A DNA stretch of 64,000 bases. Origin: Pedobacter cryoconitis (GTDB taxonomy: Bacteria; Bacteroidota; Bacteroidia; Sphingobacteriales; Sphingobacteriaceae). The notes beneath the pieces were generated by a model. That model was given only the letters and a program-made list of their open reading frames with translations. It was not told where the DNA came from and ran no database searches. The DNA lies in contig NZ_JACHCC010000007.1 in the NCBI RefSeq assembly GCF_014207135.1, positions 1-64,000 on the forward strand. The letters run 5' to 3'. Positions 6,611 to 15,278 of the stretch are shown one piece after another. Numbering within the stretch: the first letter of the stretch is position 1; every line of letters begins with the position of its first letter. A program made the translations under genes and the position numbers.

Positions 6611-7696
6611 ATGAAACAAAAATTACCACTGCCTTTATGGACAATTGTAACACCTGTTCTGGCCTGGCTGGCCTATTTTGGCATTTCGCTTAATCTTGGC
6701 GCATTGTATACTATTTTGCTGGCTGCTGTACTGATTGGTGGTGTGCTGGCAGCTGTGCATCACGCAGAAGTGGTTGCGCATAAAGTTGGAGAGCCATTTG
6801 GTACTTTATTACTGGCCCTGGCTATTACTGTTATTGAAGTTGCCCTCATTGTTTCGCTGATGCTGACTGGCGGCCCGGATGTAGCTTCGCTTGCCCGCGA
6901 TACTGTACTGGCAGCAGTGATGATTATTCTGACCGGTATAATTGGTTTAAGTTTACTGGTGGGAGGGGCTAAATTCAAAGAACAGGTATTCAGTTTGCAG
7001 GGTGTAAGTGCTTCACTGGTTACGCTGACTGCAATTCTGATACTAACCTTAATTCTTCCGAATTATACAACCAGTACACCTGGTCCGCAATACACACAAA
7101 CCCAGCTTATTTTTGTAGCGATCATCTGCCTGGTTTTGTACGGTTCTTTCATTATGGTCCAGGCGATCAGGCACCGTGATTATTTTTTACCGCCCGAAGC
7201 TGAAGATGGGAATGAAGATATACACGCTGATCCACCTACGGGAAAAGTCGCAATGCTGAGTGCATTTCTGTTGATTTTATGTTTAGGAATCGTTGTACTG
7301 CTGGCTAAGGCACTGGCCCCGGATATTGAAAAAGCAGTGGATAATTTTGGTGCTCCCAAATCGCTGGTCGGGGTGATTATTGCTGCTGTAGTTCTATTGC
7401 CTGAAGGGTTGGCAGCTTATCGGGCGGCTAAAAAAAACCGTTTGCAGACCAGTCTTAACCTTGCATTGGGTTCTGCCCTGGCAAGTATTGGGTTAACTAT
7501 ACCCGCAGTAGCTATAGTATCCATTATAACGGGTATGAGTATTAACCTGGGAGTTGATATGAAGGCAACTGTACTGTTATTACTGGCTCAGTTTACTATC
7601 ATAATTTCTCTGGCAACAGGTCGTACAAATATATTGCAGGGCATTGTGCTGCTGGTTATTTTTGCGGTTTACCTTTTTACCATTATTGCACCGTAA
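6611..7696 (+). CDS. chaA: Ca2+(Na+)/H+ antiporter, ChaA type
   Basis: The 361-residue membrane protein has about eleven helices and the two alpha-repeat signatures of the Ca2+:cation antiporter superfamily: GTLLLALAITVIEVALIVSL (about residues 73-92) and LLPEGLAAYRAAKKNRLQ plus NLALGSALASIG. The acidic residues in these repeats bind the ion. Between the repeats is a polar loop (PPEAEDGNEDIHADPP). It exchanges cytoplasmic Ca2+ or Na+ for protons. The start at ATG 6611 was chosen over GTG 6566, as it directly precedes the first helix. Confidence 0.85.
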   Translation: MKQKLPLPLWTIVTPVLAWLAYFGISLNLGALYTILLAAVLIGGVLAAVHHAEVVAHKVGEPFGTLLLALAITVIEVALIVSLMLTGGPDVASLARDTVLAAVMIILTGIIGLSLLVGGAKFKEQVFSLQGVSASLVTLTAILILTLILPNYTTSTPGPQYTQTQLIFVAIICLVLYGSFIMVQAIRHRDYFLPPEAEDGNEDIHADPPTGKVAMLSAFLLILCLGIVVLLAKALAPDIEKAVDNFGAPKSLVGVIIAAVVLLPEGLAAYRAAKKNRLQTSLNLALGSALASIGLTIPAVAIVSIITGMSINLGVDMKATVLLLLAQFTIIISLATGRTNILQGIVLLVIFAVYLFTIIAP

Positions 7697-7714
7697 AATC
7701 GGGATATGATAGAA

Positions 7715-7750
7715 ATCCTGTTGATTATGGGTAAACATAATCAACAGGAT
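7715..7750. terminator. Strong hairpin between convergent genes, no T-run
   Basis: ATCCTGTTGATTATG and CATAATCAACAGGAT form a perfect 15-bp stem with a 6-base loop. It lies between the convergent antiporter gene and the gene ending at 7765, where a terminator is expected, but neither side has a T tract. Confidence 0.5.
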
Positions 7751-7764
7751 AATGAATAGCCAGG

Positions 7765-9816
7765 TTACTTCAAGCAGATAATTTGTTCAATGTAACTGTA
7801 ATTGCCTGTCCATTGACTATCATAGATAGTTTTTTCGTAGGCAGTTAAAGAGATCTTGCCACATGGAGTTTTTACACCTGCTGTACCAAAGCTGAAATTA
7901 GCTGATGTGTTAGCCGTTCCGTTTACGGAGCCTCCAAAACTGCTGACTAGTGAATAACTTAGCAAATGTGCATCATAAACAGAATAGGAACCTGTAATGG
8001 TGTCTCCAACTTTGTAGTGTGAACAATCACCTGCATCATTAATCTGTAAACTGATAGCAGGTGAATTGTTATCCATCTGGATGTATTTGGTAAATAAACC
8101 GGCAACGCCTGCTATTTCCAGATCGATTCTTAAAAGGTTATTGGTGCCAGGGCTGAACCTTGCCAGTACGTTATCAGTATTCTTATCAAAAGTCTGATAG
8201 TTATAGTAGAAAGTTACCGGATCTGCCTGAACATTAGTATATTGGACGTAAGGAGGGGTTGGTAACCAGCCCACAGCGGTAAAGTCATTGTTGACATAGT
8301 GACTGGCCAGCGTACTCATATCGGTGACTTTAATCCTGTACTGATGTCCGACAAAAGATGGTCCCTGTACAACGATAATTCCACCAAAAGGACTGTAATC
8401 GTTAACAGCTACCTGATTTAAGGCAAATTTTGCCCCAGGAATAGTTAAACCGTTTACATCACTGATTTTATCTACTGTTATACCGCCTAAAATATTAAAC
8501 AGTGGTTTCAGTACGCCTGATCCGACACCCGGTTTAATCTGAATATAGGTATCCAAACGGTTTCCCCAGTAATCCAGTTTATCAGGATCAGTCACTGAAG
8601 GAGCAACAGCCCATGATAATACGGCGCGTATTTTAACAACTTCCGGATTTGCACATAATTTCCTCATTTTATTAAAATCATAAGGAAGAATGGCTGCATA
8701 AGAAAGCCCCTCTTTAGGAATGTTATTGATATCATGTACATTTACTGTAGTTGTGCCTGCGTATTCCCATTTACAGTTGTTTCCCCAGTCAACCCAGAAA
8801 GCAACATATTCAAGACTGCCTTTGCTACAGAGATCACCAGAATAACCCGCAGCTCTTTTAATTCTGAACGAGGCTACAAATTGTTCCAGATTGTAATCCA
8901 GCCCGATGCTTTCCAGTTGTTCATAAGATACATCTGCACTTGTTTTTTCAAGTTCGCTCAGGATTGCACCCAGATCAATTCCATTTTGCTGTAACTGACT
9001 TACTTTCTGATTAATGATCTCTTCATTGTAACTTTGAATAACTGGTAATGCGCTATGTAGCCCATATCTGCCTGGTGTTACATAAGTTTGACCTTTGTAT
9101 AAGTCTGCGAGTGTTTTTAGATCAGGAGCAGCAGGGGTTATAGCTGATTGTGATTGCTGAAGGGCTGCTTCTCCACCAGGGATCAGTTTAGCTGCATCAG
9201 TAATTTTAAGTGTTGGGTGCAACAGGGTAAGTTCAACTAATTGCGAAAAAACCGGGTTCTCGAAAATGATCAGTTTGTATGGTTTGATCTGGATGAAATC
9301 ATCCACTGTATTTCCCCATACCGAGATATAATTCGGATCATTGGCTGGCGGAATTTTGTTCCATTCCAGGATTGCTCTTGCTTTTGGTAATACATGTACA
9401 CTGCATATATTCGTTTTTGGGTTTATTTTTAGCGATGCAGCATAATTTAATGGCTTCTCAGGACTTTTCTGACAATCAACCCCAGTAGGAATATCATGTT
9501 CATTTACTGCCGAGTAACCCTGGTCCTCCCAGCCTTTACCATAGTCAAGGTAGAAACGTACAAAGGCAAAGGAGCCATCTGTACAAAGGTTTCCATTGTA
9601 ACCATAATCTCTTTTTACAGCGATGATAGCTTCCAGCATCTGGAAATCCGGATTATAGGCTACTTTTTGAATTTGTTCGTAAAAAGTGTTTCCTGAATAA
9701 GCAATAATGCTTTTTTGAATCTGCTCGAACTTTGTTGAAGCAGAAAGGGACTTAGCGGCATGAAAAGCACTGAAGCCGGTTCTTAAGTCCTGAAGTTTTT
9801 GTTCATTGTCGTTCAT
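7765..9816 (-). CDS. Unknown 683-residue protein with duplicated domain
   Basis: No known family was recognised. Residues about 59-180 and 309-430 are clear internal repeats. Both have the order GYxGxLCxxGS, a WxD/YxDWG-type strand, VNxHDI, LxYAA, a Cys, IRAVLxW or ARAILEW, then WGNxxDxxIQIKP. The C-terminal third (about 430-683) looks beta-rich with Ig-like spacing (SLQINDAGDCSHYKVGDTI) and has several Cys. There is no signal peptide or membrane helix, so either the protein is cytoplasmic or it leaves by an unconventional route. The gene stands alone between a hairpin and a 245-base spacer. Confidence 0.8.
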   Translation of the reverse strand: MNDNEQKLQDLRTGFSAFHAAKSLSASTKFEQIQKSIIAYSGNTFYEQIQKVAYNPDFQMLEAIIAVKRDYGYNGNLCTDGSFAFVRFYLDYGKGWEDQGYSAVNEHDIPTGVDCQKSPEKPLNYAASLKINPKTNICSVHVLPKARAILEWNKIPPANDPNYISVWGNTVDDFIQIKPYKLIIFENPVFSQLVELTLLHPTLKITDAAKLIPGGEAALQQSQSAITPAAPDLKTLADLYKGQTYVTPGRYGLHSALPVIQSYNEEIINQKVSQLQQNGIDLGAILSELEKTSADVSYEQLESIGLDYNLEQFVASFRIKRAAGYSGDLCSKGSLEYVAFWVDWGNNCKWEYAGTTTVNVHDINNIPKEGLSYAAILPYDFNKMRKLCANPEVVKIRAVLSWAVAPSVTDPDKLDYWGNRLDTYIQIKPGVGSGVLKPLFNILGGITVDKISDVNGLTIPGAKFALNQVAVNDYSPFGGIIVVQGPSFVGHQYRIKVTDMSTLASHYVNNDFTAVGWLPTPPYVQYTNVQADPVTFYYNYQTFDKNTDNVLARFSPGTNNLLRIDLEIAGVAGLFTKYIQMDNNSPAISLQINDAGDCSHYKVGDTITGSYSVYDAHLLSYSLVSSFGGSVNGTANTSANFSFGTAGVKTPCGKISLTAYEKTIYDSQWTGNYSYIEQIICLK

Positions 9817-10061
9817 GATCTTAAATTTTGTATTTGCCGGGTAAATGGCAATAAAATAAAAGCCTACTCTTTTTTCCCTTTTCGGCTTCCGGGGTTTAGT
9901 CTGGTTCAGAATGGTTGAATCAGCTAATCAAAGCTATGTATGGAAGGGAAGAAAAATGGGAGTGCATATACCTGACTTTATGCGTGGTTATACGCAATTT
10001 AAAGGAGTACAATTACTTTAAACTGGTTTTGAGAGAAGAGAAAGAGGAGCAGGAAGGAAGT

Positions 10062-10736
10062 TTAACAGCGTACGTCTTCTTCTTTAATAATATTGTTTTT
10101 GAGGGCGAAGATGACTACACCAGCAATGTTTTTTGCCTGTATTTTCTCGAGTATCTTCACACGGTAGCCTTCCACAGTGCGCTTACTCAGAAAGATCTGG
10201 TCAGCGATCTGTTGTGTGGTCTGCTGCAGGCATATCAGTTTGATAATAGTTTTTTCCCGGTCGTTTAAGTTCACAGCGGGCTCCTGCATGGCATGGGGGT
10301 TAAACTTACTACGCACAATCATGGTCGCCAGCAGAAAAGAGGTCTGGGAGCAATAGTAGTTTTTATTCTGGTAGACAGAAATGACAGCATCTATAATTTC
10401 ATCTTTGTGGGCATTCTTAAGCAGGTAACCTTTTGCTCCTGCTTCGAGCATTTCAATAATCAGATTTTCCTCATCAAACATGGATAACGCAATTACGCCT
10501 ATACCAGGATGAGCTGCTAAGATATGTTTTGTACTCTGGATACCATCTACAGCCGGCATACGAATATCAGTTAATACGATATCCGGATTTTCACGGTCGA
10601 CTACCTCCTGTAATTGCTGGCCGTTTGATGCCCTGCCACAAACGTTAAAACCCGGATGACCGGATAACATCAAGGCCAGACCATCCAGAAAGATCTCATG
10701 ATCATCAGCAATTACAATATTGATATTATAATACAT
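10062..10736 (-). CDS. NarL/LuxR-family response regulator
   Basis: The 224-residue protein has a receiver domain (acidic pair Asp11/Asp12, phospho-acceptor Asp57 in VLTDIRMP, Lys107 in GYLLKNA) and a C-terminal LuxR-type helix-turn-helix (NDREKTIIKLICLQQTTQQI, then SKRTVEGYRVKI). It is the DNA-binding partner of the histidine kinase encoded 58 bases upstream. It is last in a four-gene minus-strand operon with a lipoprotein and a polytopic membrane protein. No terminator was found after it. Confidence 0.93.
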   Translation of the reverse strand: MYYNINIVIADDHEIFLDGLALMLSGHPGFNVCGRASNGQQLQEVVDRENPDIVLTDIRMPAVDGIQSTKHILAAHPGIGVIALSMFDEENLIIEMLEAGAKGYLLKNAHKDEIIDAVISVYQNKNYYCSQTSFLLATMIVRSKFNPHAMQEPAVNLNDREKTIIKLICLQQTTQQIADQIFLSKRTVEGYRVKILEKIQAKNIAGVVIFALKNNIIKEEDVRC

Positions 10737-10794
10737 GCTTCCTTTGAAAAATGGATTAGATAGCTGATTAAAGTTAAAAAAAATAAATGGTCAT

Positions 10795-11535
10795 TTATGA
10801 TGCCGGTACCTTTATAATTATTCTGCACCCTTCATCTTTTGCCGTGATAATTTTTAGAGAAGCATTGATAATCTCACAGCGGTTTTCAATACTTTTTAAC
10901 CCTAATCCCAGGGATAGTTGCCTGGTATTATACAAGTCGAAACCTTTACCATTATCTTCTGAAGTCAGGAGTAAACCGTCAGGCTGATTACTCATGAACA
11001 GCTTTAAGCTAGTGGCACCCGAATGTTTAATAGTATTATGTACAATTTCCTGAATTACGCGGAATAAGTGGATCTCTATTTTTTGGGGGATGATAATATC
11101 CTGTGGGGCATCGAAATCAATTTTAAGAACATTAAGATCCGAAATCCGGGCTATATATTCTTTGATGACCAGAGTCAGGTTATTCCTGTCCAGGCCGCCG
11201 GGCAGGAGGTTATAGGATATCTCGCGTAAATTTTTGATAGTTTCATCAATGTAACCTGAAGCTTTATCCAATGACTGCTTATCAGTCTCATTGATAACTG
11301 TAATACTGTGCATGTATAATTTTACGGTAGATAACAGCGGTCCTAGACTATCATGCAGGTCGTTTGCTATCCGTTTACGTTCCAGCTCCTGTATCATAAT
11401 CTGAGCCTGAATTCTTTCTTTTTGCAGTTGAATGTATCTCTTATTATAACGCATCACAGATACCACAAAATAGATGATCACAATAGCCACCAGTATTGAA
11501 GTGATAATCACCGTATAAAACAATTTATCTCCCAT
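10795..11535 (-). CDS. Sensor histidine kinase, HisKA_3 type
   Basis: The 246-residue protein has one membrane helix at residues 6-28, a short coiled linker (about 30-52), and a HisKA_3 dimerisation domain with phospho-acceptor His61 in ERKRIANDLHDSLGP. A GHKL ATPase domain follows (HNTIKHSGA, EDNGKGFDL, GLGLKSIENR). There is no extracytoplasmic sensor domain, only a few residues before the helix. A signal would therefore have to come from a partner, plausibly the membrane protein and lipoprotein encoded just upstream. Confidence 0.93.
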   Translation of the reverse strand: MGDKLFYTVIITSILVAIVIIYFVVSVMRYNKRYIQLQKERIQAQIMIQELERKRIANDLHDSLGPLLSTVKLYMHSITVINETDKQSLDKASGYIDETIKNLREISYNLLPGGLDRNNLTLVIKEYIARISDLNVLKIDFDAPQDIIIPQKIEIHLFRVIQEIVHNTIKHSGATSLKLFMSNQPDGLLLTSEDNGKGFDLYNTRQLSLGLGLKSIENRCEIINASLKIITAKDEGCRIIIKVPAS

Positions 11536-11573
11536 TCTTCAAAAATTAATTTCCAGGTTCAGATCCCTCTGAA

Positions 11574-12227
11574 TCATGATTTTATAATGTCTTCTTTTCT
11601 GCGGGGAATGAAATAGATCGCTACCGCATATAATAGGTTTATGGCAAAATTGAGATAACCGAAACCTATAATTATTTTATTCGCTACTGCTGATTCGGCC
11701 GAGTCAATGGAGAAGGAGGCTTCGTAAATAATCTGGTAAATAAAAATAATAATAAATCCCAGGCAAATCAGGAACCTGGGATTTTTGACTACTGTTTTTT
11801 CATGATAAAACATCATGGTATTGATCTGGTCAATACTTAGGATCGCGATAATAAATGCATAGAACTCTCTGAAATAAGGACTAAATGTATTCAGATTAGC
11901 ATATATGATGGTCTCTGTAAACCAGAAGGTAATACAAAAGGCGGCTATATAAATGTAGGACCGTTTGCGTCTGTACAGATTCTCCCATAGATATAGCTGA
12001 TATAAAATCAGGCAACACTCCAGTAAACTGTAAATTTTAATTACCGGAGCGTTACTGATTCTAAAGGTGTTAATTAAAATAAAACTGGCTGATTCTGCTA
12101 AAAGACCAAATAATAACACAGTGAAAAAGGGAAAATATATTTTATCGGGTCTTCTCAGGAGTACCATACCTGTTATAATGGGTATCAATACAGACTGGCT
12201 CAGCAGGAAATTCGTCAGAATATTCAT
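11574..12227 (-). CDS. Polytopic membrane protein in kinase operon
   Basis: The 217-residue protein has about seven hydrophobic helices covering nearly its whole length, ending in a short basic tail (FIPRRKEDIIKS). No enzyme motif was seen. Its place directly between a lipoprotein (10-base gap) and a histidine kinase without its own sensor (38-base gap) suggests that it acts as the membrane part of the sensing unit. This is inference from gene order; the family was not recognised. Confidence 0.75.
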   Translation of the reverse strand: MNILTNFLLSQSVLIPIITGMVLLRRPDKIYFPFFTVLLFGLLAESASFILINTFRISNAPVIKIYSLLECCLILYQLYLWENLYRRKRSYIYIAAFCITFWFTETIIYANLNTFSPYFREFYAFIIAILSIDQINTMMFYHEKTVVKNPRFLICLGFIIIFIYQIIYEASFSIDSAESAVANKIIIGFGYLNFAINLLYAVAIYFIPRRKEDIIKS

Positions 12228-12237
12228 TTGGGAATAT

Positions 12238-12741
12238 TTAATCTATTGGTCCGGTTTCACTACAAAGCGTAGGACAGCGCTGTCCGGATTCTAATGCGAT
12301 GGCATCATTAGCTTCATTGCTGGTGAGCCTGACTAATTTACCATCACTTCCGGTAATGTCATTGCCTTTGTCATTGACAGCGACCAGTACAAGTCTGATC
12401 TGCCCTTTTTTGTCCTCGCCAAGGTAAATCCTCATTCCTTTAGCTCCTTTCTGATCTAAAAGCGCAGCCAGAGCGTCACGGTTGAATTTTTCAGCTAAAG
12501 GCAGGTTAAAGTTTTTATCCAGGAAGGTACTGTCTCTAAGTTGGCGGCTTAAAACAGTTTTTTCCTGTCTGAAATTTGCAGTCAGCCGGGCTGCATCACG
12601 AATGGAAATGATATGCAGTTTTGCATTTGTCGGGTTATAAGGAATTTGAGGATCAGATTCATTTCCACGCCTGCATTGAGAGAACAAAAATGCAATACCA
12701 AGCATCATGCCCATTGAAAATAATGTTTTTGGTGATTTCAT
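12238..12741 (-). CDS. Small lipoprotein heading the kinase operon
   Basis: The 167-residue protein has a lipoprotein signal peptide with lipobox FSQC at Cys23. The mature region has an RIYLGEDKKGQIRLVLVAVN segment that looks like a core strand pair, and it ends in GQRCPTLCSETGPID, a CPxxC-like pair close to the C-terminus. It should sit in the cell envelope. It opens the operon with the membrane protein, histidine kinase and response regulator, so a ligand-sensing or regulatory role is plausible. No established family name can be given. Confidence 0.72.
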   Translation of the reverse strand: MKSPKTLFSMGMMLGIAFLFSQCRRGNESDPQIPYNPTNAKLHIISIRDAARLTANFRQEKTVLSRQLRDSTFLDKNFNLPLAEKFNRDALAALLDQKGAKGMRIYLGEDKKGQIRLVLVAVNDKGNDITGSDGKLVRLTSNEANDAIALESGQRCPTLCSETGPID

Positions 12742-13071
12742 AATTCGTTGTTTTTTAATATGTTAAGTTAGATTAATAGTATATTAAGATAGGTAATAGT
12801 TTTGGATTGCCAGTACAATATCTGAATAAGCAGCTGCGAAAACAGTTTAGTATTATGATGTGTCGTGAGGGGGAGACACGGGTTTGATAAATTCAGTCCG
12901 GGGGTGCCTTTAAAGATTGATGAATTTCAAATAGTGTACAATTGGTTTTTATTTTGTAAGTTCCATTTTATAAACCAGATATTCCAGCAAAGAGCTGATG
13001 GATTATGGTTTCAATGTAAACAGAATTATCAGGAGGAATAAGATTATGCGCCTACAGGCAAAGCCCGGAAA
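12742..13071. other. Noncoding spacer
   Basis: No credible coding frame was found in this stretch between the lipoprotein gene and the tRNA terminator. It should hold the lipoprotein promoter; the best minus-strand match is a weak TATCTTAA. A small hairpin (GTGTC...GACAC, about 12860-12880) surrounds a G-rich loop, without obvious function. Confidence 0.4.
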
Positions 13072-13107
13072 TAAAAAATCCTCTAGATTTTTACATCTAA
13101 AGGATTC
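13072..13107 (-). terminator. Terminator of tRNA-Met
   Basis: Read on the minus strand, ATCCTTTAGAT and ATCTAGAGGAT pair around a short loop and are followed by TTTTTTAT. It lies just after the tRNA 3' end. Confidence 0.75.
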
Positions 13108-13116
13108 ATAATCAAG

Positions 13117-13190
13117 TAGCGGGGAGCAGGATCGAACTGCCGACCTCAGGGTTATGAATCCTGCGCTCTAACCATCTGAGCTACCCCGCC
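13117..13190 (-). tRNA. tRNA-Met (anticodon CAT)
   Basis: The minus strand folds into a 74-nt cloverleaf. The acceptor stem is GGCGGGG/CCCCGCT, the D arm contains AGCTCAGATGGTTAGAGC, the anticodon loop is TTCATAA (CAT), and the T loop is TTCGATC. The discriminator is A and CCA is not encoded. It is most likely the elongator Met-tRNA: the first acceptor pair is G-U rather than the mismatch of the initiator, and the anticodon stem lacks three G-C pairs. A tRNA-Ile with modified CAT is less likely. Confidence 0.93.
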
Positions 13191-13216
13191 GAAGGGTCTT
13201 ATTTTTTAAAGAGTTG

Positions 13217-13224
13217 CAAATATA
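13217..13224 (-). promoter_or_regulatory. -7 box of the tRNA-Met promoter
   Basis: The minus strand reads TATATTTG, an exact TAnnTTTG match. It predicts a start about 23 bases before the tRNA 5' end. Confidence 0.5.
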
Positions 13225-13294
13225 GAATAAAATACTTTTCTTTAGAAAAAAAAGAAAAAATAATTTACAAATAACAAGATATAAGCGATTTAAG

Positions 13295-13675
13295 ATGTCA
13301 GAAAAGAAAAAATTTACACTAGAATATGAGTTGAAATCGTCTCCGCGTATTTTGTTTAGCTTTATAAGTGAACCAAACGGGTTGTCCCAATGGTTTGCTG
13401 ATGATGTGGTTTTCCGTGATCAAGTATATACTTTTACCTGGGACGATGAAGTCCAGAAAGCAAAAATGTTAAGTTTTAAAGAGAATAAGATGGTTAAGTT
13501 CAAATGGATTGACGATGACCCACACTGTTATTTTGAGATGGAAATTGTGCAGGATGAATTAACAAATGATGTAGCTCTTTCTATTACAGATTTTGCTACC
13601 GATGATACACTTAAAGAAAGAACACAGATCTGGGATAACCAGATAACTTACCTGCATAGTGTAATTGGTGCATAG
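13295..13675 (+). CDS. START-like domain protein
   Basis: The 126-residue soluble protein has the layout of a small START/AHSA1-like helix-grip fold: an N-terminal strand (KKFTLEYELKSSPRILFSFI), SEPNGLSQWFADDV, then strands containing YTFTWDDEVQKAKM and MVKFKWIDD, and a long C-terminal helix. Such proteins are widespread in Bacteroidota; no substrate is known. It is followed 30 bases later by an LptF/LptG-type permease gene, which may be cotranscribed. Confidence 0.8.
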   Translation: MSEKKKFTLEYELKSSPRILFSFISEPNGLSQWFADDVVFRDQVYTFTWDDEVQKAKMLSFKENKMVKFKWIDDDPHCYFEMEIVQDELTNDVALSITDFATDDTLKERTQIWDNQITYLHSVIGA

Positions 13676-13705
13676 GATTTCAGATCCAATGCCTACATTT
13701 GTACA

Positions 13706-15145
13706 TTGAAAAAGATCCATATACTGCTTCTTAAAGCATTCATAAGACCATTTATCGTCACGTTTTTTATTGTGATGTTTATTTTGCTGATGTTTTTCCT
13801 CTTTAAATATGTGGATGATCTCATCGGAAAAGGATTTGAATGGTATACTATAGTAGAGCTGATGTTTTATGCTTCTGCTGCCAATGTATCTATGGCTTTG
13901 CCACTGGCCATATTACTCTCTTCGATTATGACCTTCGGGACACTGGGGGAGAACTATGAGCTGGTAGCCATAAAGTCTGCGGGTATTTCCCTGCAAAGAG
14001 CAATGCGGCCGTTACTGGTATTGATTATCGGGATAGCTTTTGCTTCTTTCCTGTTCTCGGAATATATGCTGCCCAAGGCCAACCTGAAGTTTGGGTCCCT
14101 GTTATGGGATGTCAGGAATAAAAAACTGTCTTTCCTGATCAAGGAAGGGGTATTTAACAATAGTATCCCCGGGTATTCAATCCGTGTCGATGAGAAAGGG
14201 AAAGATGGTACCTCGCTGAAAGGGATCATGATCTATGATCATACCGGTAATAATGGAGTAGCTAAGATTATTGTAGCTAAAAGTGGTACAATGAATACCA
14301 CTAAAGATAAACAGTACCTGGTATTGAAACTGAATGACGGCGTGCGGTATGAAGAATCAAGCGGGCAAAATTCAGGTTACGATCCAAGGCAACAACTGAC
14401 CAGGATGCGGTTCGGACAAACGGAGCAGAAGTTTGATCTTTCCAGTTTTAAAATGAACAGGACAGATGAAAATAGTTTCAGGTCGAACAATCAGATGCTG
14501 AATCTGAAAGGACTGACACATAAAAGAGACTCTCTCAAAAAAGAACTGGATAGCGTGGATCGCTTTGCGAGATTATCCCTGAGCAGTTATTTCAAACAGA
14601 ATAATTATACTAAGGGGTATACTAAACTTAAAATTGCACCGGTAAAGGTAGGGGCGACAATTCTGAACAATATTCCAGTCGATAAAAGGGCAACTGCTGT
14701 GCAGTCTGCACTGGACCAGGCCAATTCTATTAAACAGACCACCGATGGGAGGGTACCGGATCATGATGACCGGATTGTTAACCTGATCAGGATCAGGATA
14801 GAGTATCAGCGAAAGTTTACACTGGCTGTTTCCTGTCTGATGTTATTCTTTATCGGAGCACCTTTAGGAGCAATTATCCGTAAAGGAGGGCTTGGACTAC
14901 CGGTTGTAATGGCAATCATTTTCTTCCTTTTCTATCATATTATATCTACTGTGGCTGAAAAATCTGCTAACCAGGGGAATATTCACCCTGTCGTCGGAAT
15001 ATGGATGGCCGTCATTGTGTTATCACCCGTAGGCGCGTTTTTGACTTATAAAGCCACTGTGGATTCTGCTCTCTTTGATATAACTTATTATAAGACACTG
15101 TTGCTAAGTCTTTTCAAGAGGTTTAAAAAGCAGAAAGCATCATAG
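13706..15145 (+). CDS. LptF/LptG family permease
   Basis: The 479-residue protein has the YjgP/YjgQ layout: three membrane helices in the first 110 residues, a large periplasmic domain (about 130-370), and three helices at the end (about 375-455). In the Lpt complex such proteins extract lipopolysaccharide from the inner membrane with the LptB ATPase. The start codon is TTG at 13706. It is supported because the next Met (residue 24) would remove half of the first helix, and MKKIHILLLKAFIRPF is a typical beginning. No lptB is nearby. Confidence 0.87.
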   Translation: MKKIHILLLKAFIRPFIVTFFIVMFILLMFFLFKYVDDLIGKGFEWYTIVELMFYASAANVSMALPLAILLSSIMTFGTLGENYELVAIKSAGISLQRAMRPLLVLIIGIAFASFLFSEYMLPKANLKFGSLLWDVRNKKLSFLIKEGVFNNSIPGYSIRVDEKGKDGTSLKGIMIYDHTGNNGVAKIIVAKSGTMNTTKDKQYLVLKLNDGVRYEESSGQNSGYDPRQQLTRMRFGQTEQKFDLSSFKMNRTDENSFRSNNQMLNLKGLTHKRDSLKKELDSVDRFARLSLSSYFKQNNYTKGYTKLKIAPVKVGATILNNIPVDKRATAVQSALDQANSIKQTTDGRVPDHDDRIVNLIRIRIEYQRKFTLAVSCLMLFFIGAPLGAIIRKGGLGLPVVMAIIFFLFYHIISTVAEKSANQGNIHPVVGIWMAVIVLSPVGAFLTYKATVDSALFDITYYKTLLLSLFKRFKKQKAS

Positions 15146-15210
15146 TTTTCGGTCCGCAGTTCCTTACTTAACGATGATATTTTTAGCTAAATATTATCCC
15201 TTGAAGGTTG

Positions 15211-15218
15211 TAACTTTG
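15211..15218 (+). promoter_or_regulatory. -7 box of the ribBA promoter
   Basis: TAACTTTG is an exact TAnnTTTG match. The predicted leader before the ATG at 15279 is about 57 bases, too short for a known FMN riboswitch. Confidence 0.5.
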
Positions 15219-15278
15219 TTTAAGAATCTTACAAATGAATTTAATGAAATATTCTTTGTTTAAGAGGTATTGACGCCA

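Noticed and set aside
9915..10268. Plus-strand frame of 117 codons
   Set aside because: It overlaps the response regulator gene on the other strand over most of its length, and its product shows no domain-like pattern; it is a shadow frame.
12860..12880. Small hairpin with G-rich loop
   Set aside because: The stem is only five pairs and has no T tract or nearby gene end, so no function can be claimed.
15219..15278. Possible FMN riboswitch before ribBA
   Set aside because: The leader is only about 57 bases and shows none of the conserved FMN-element segments.
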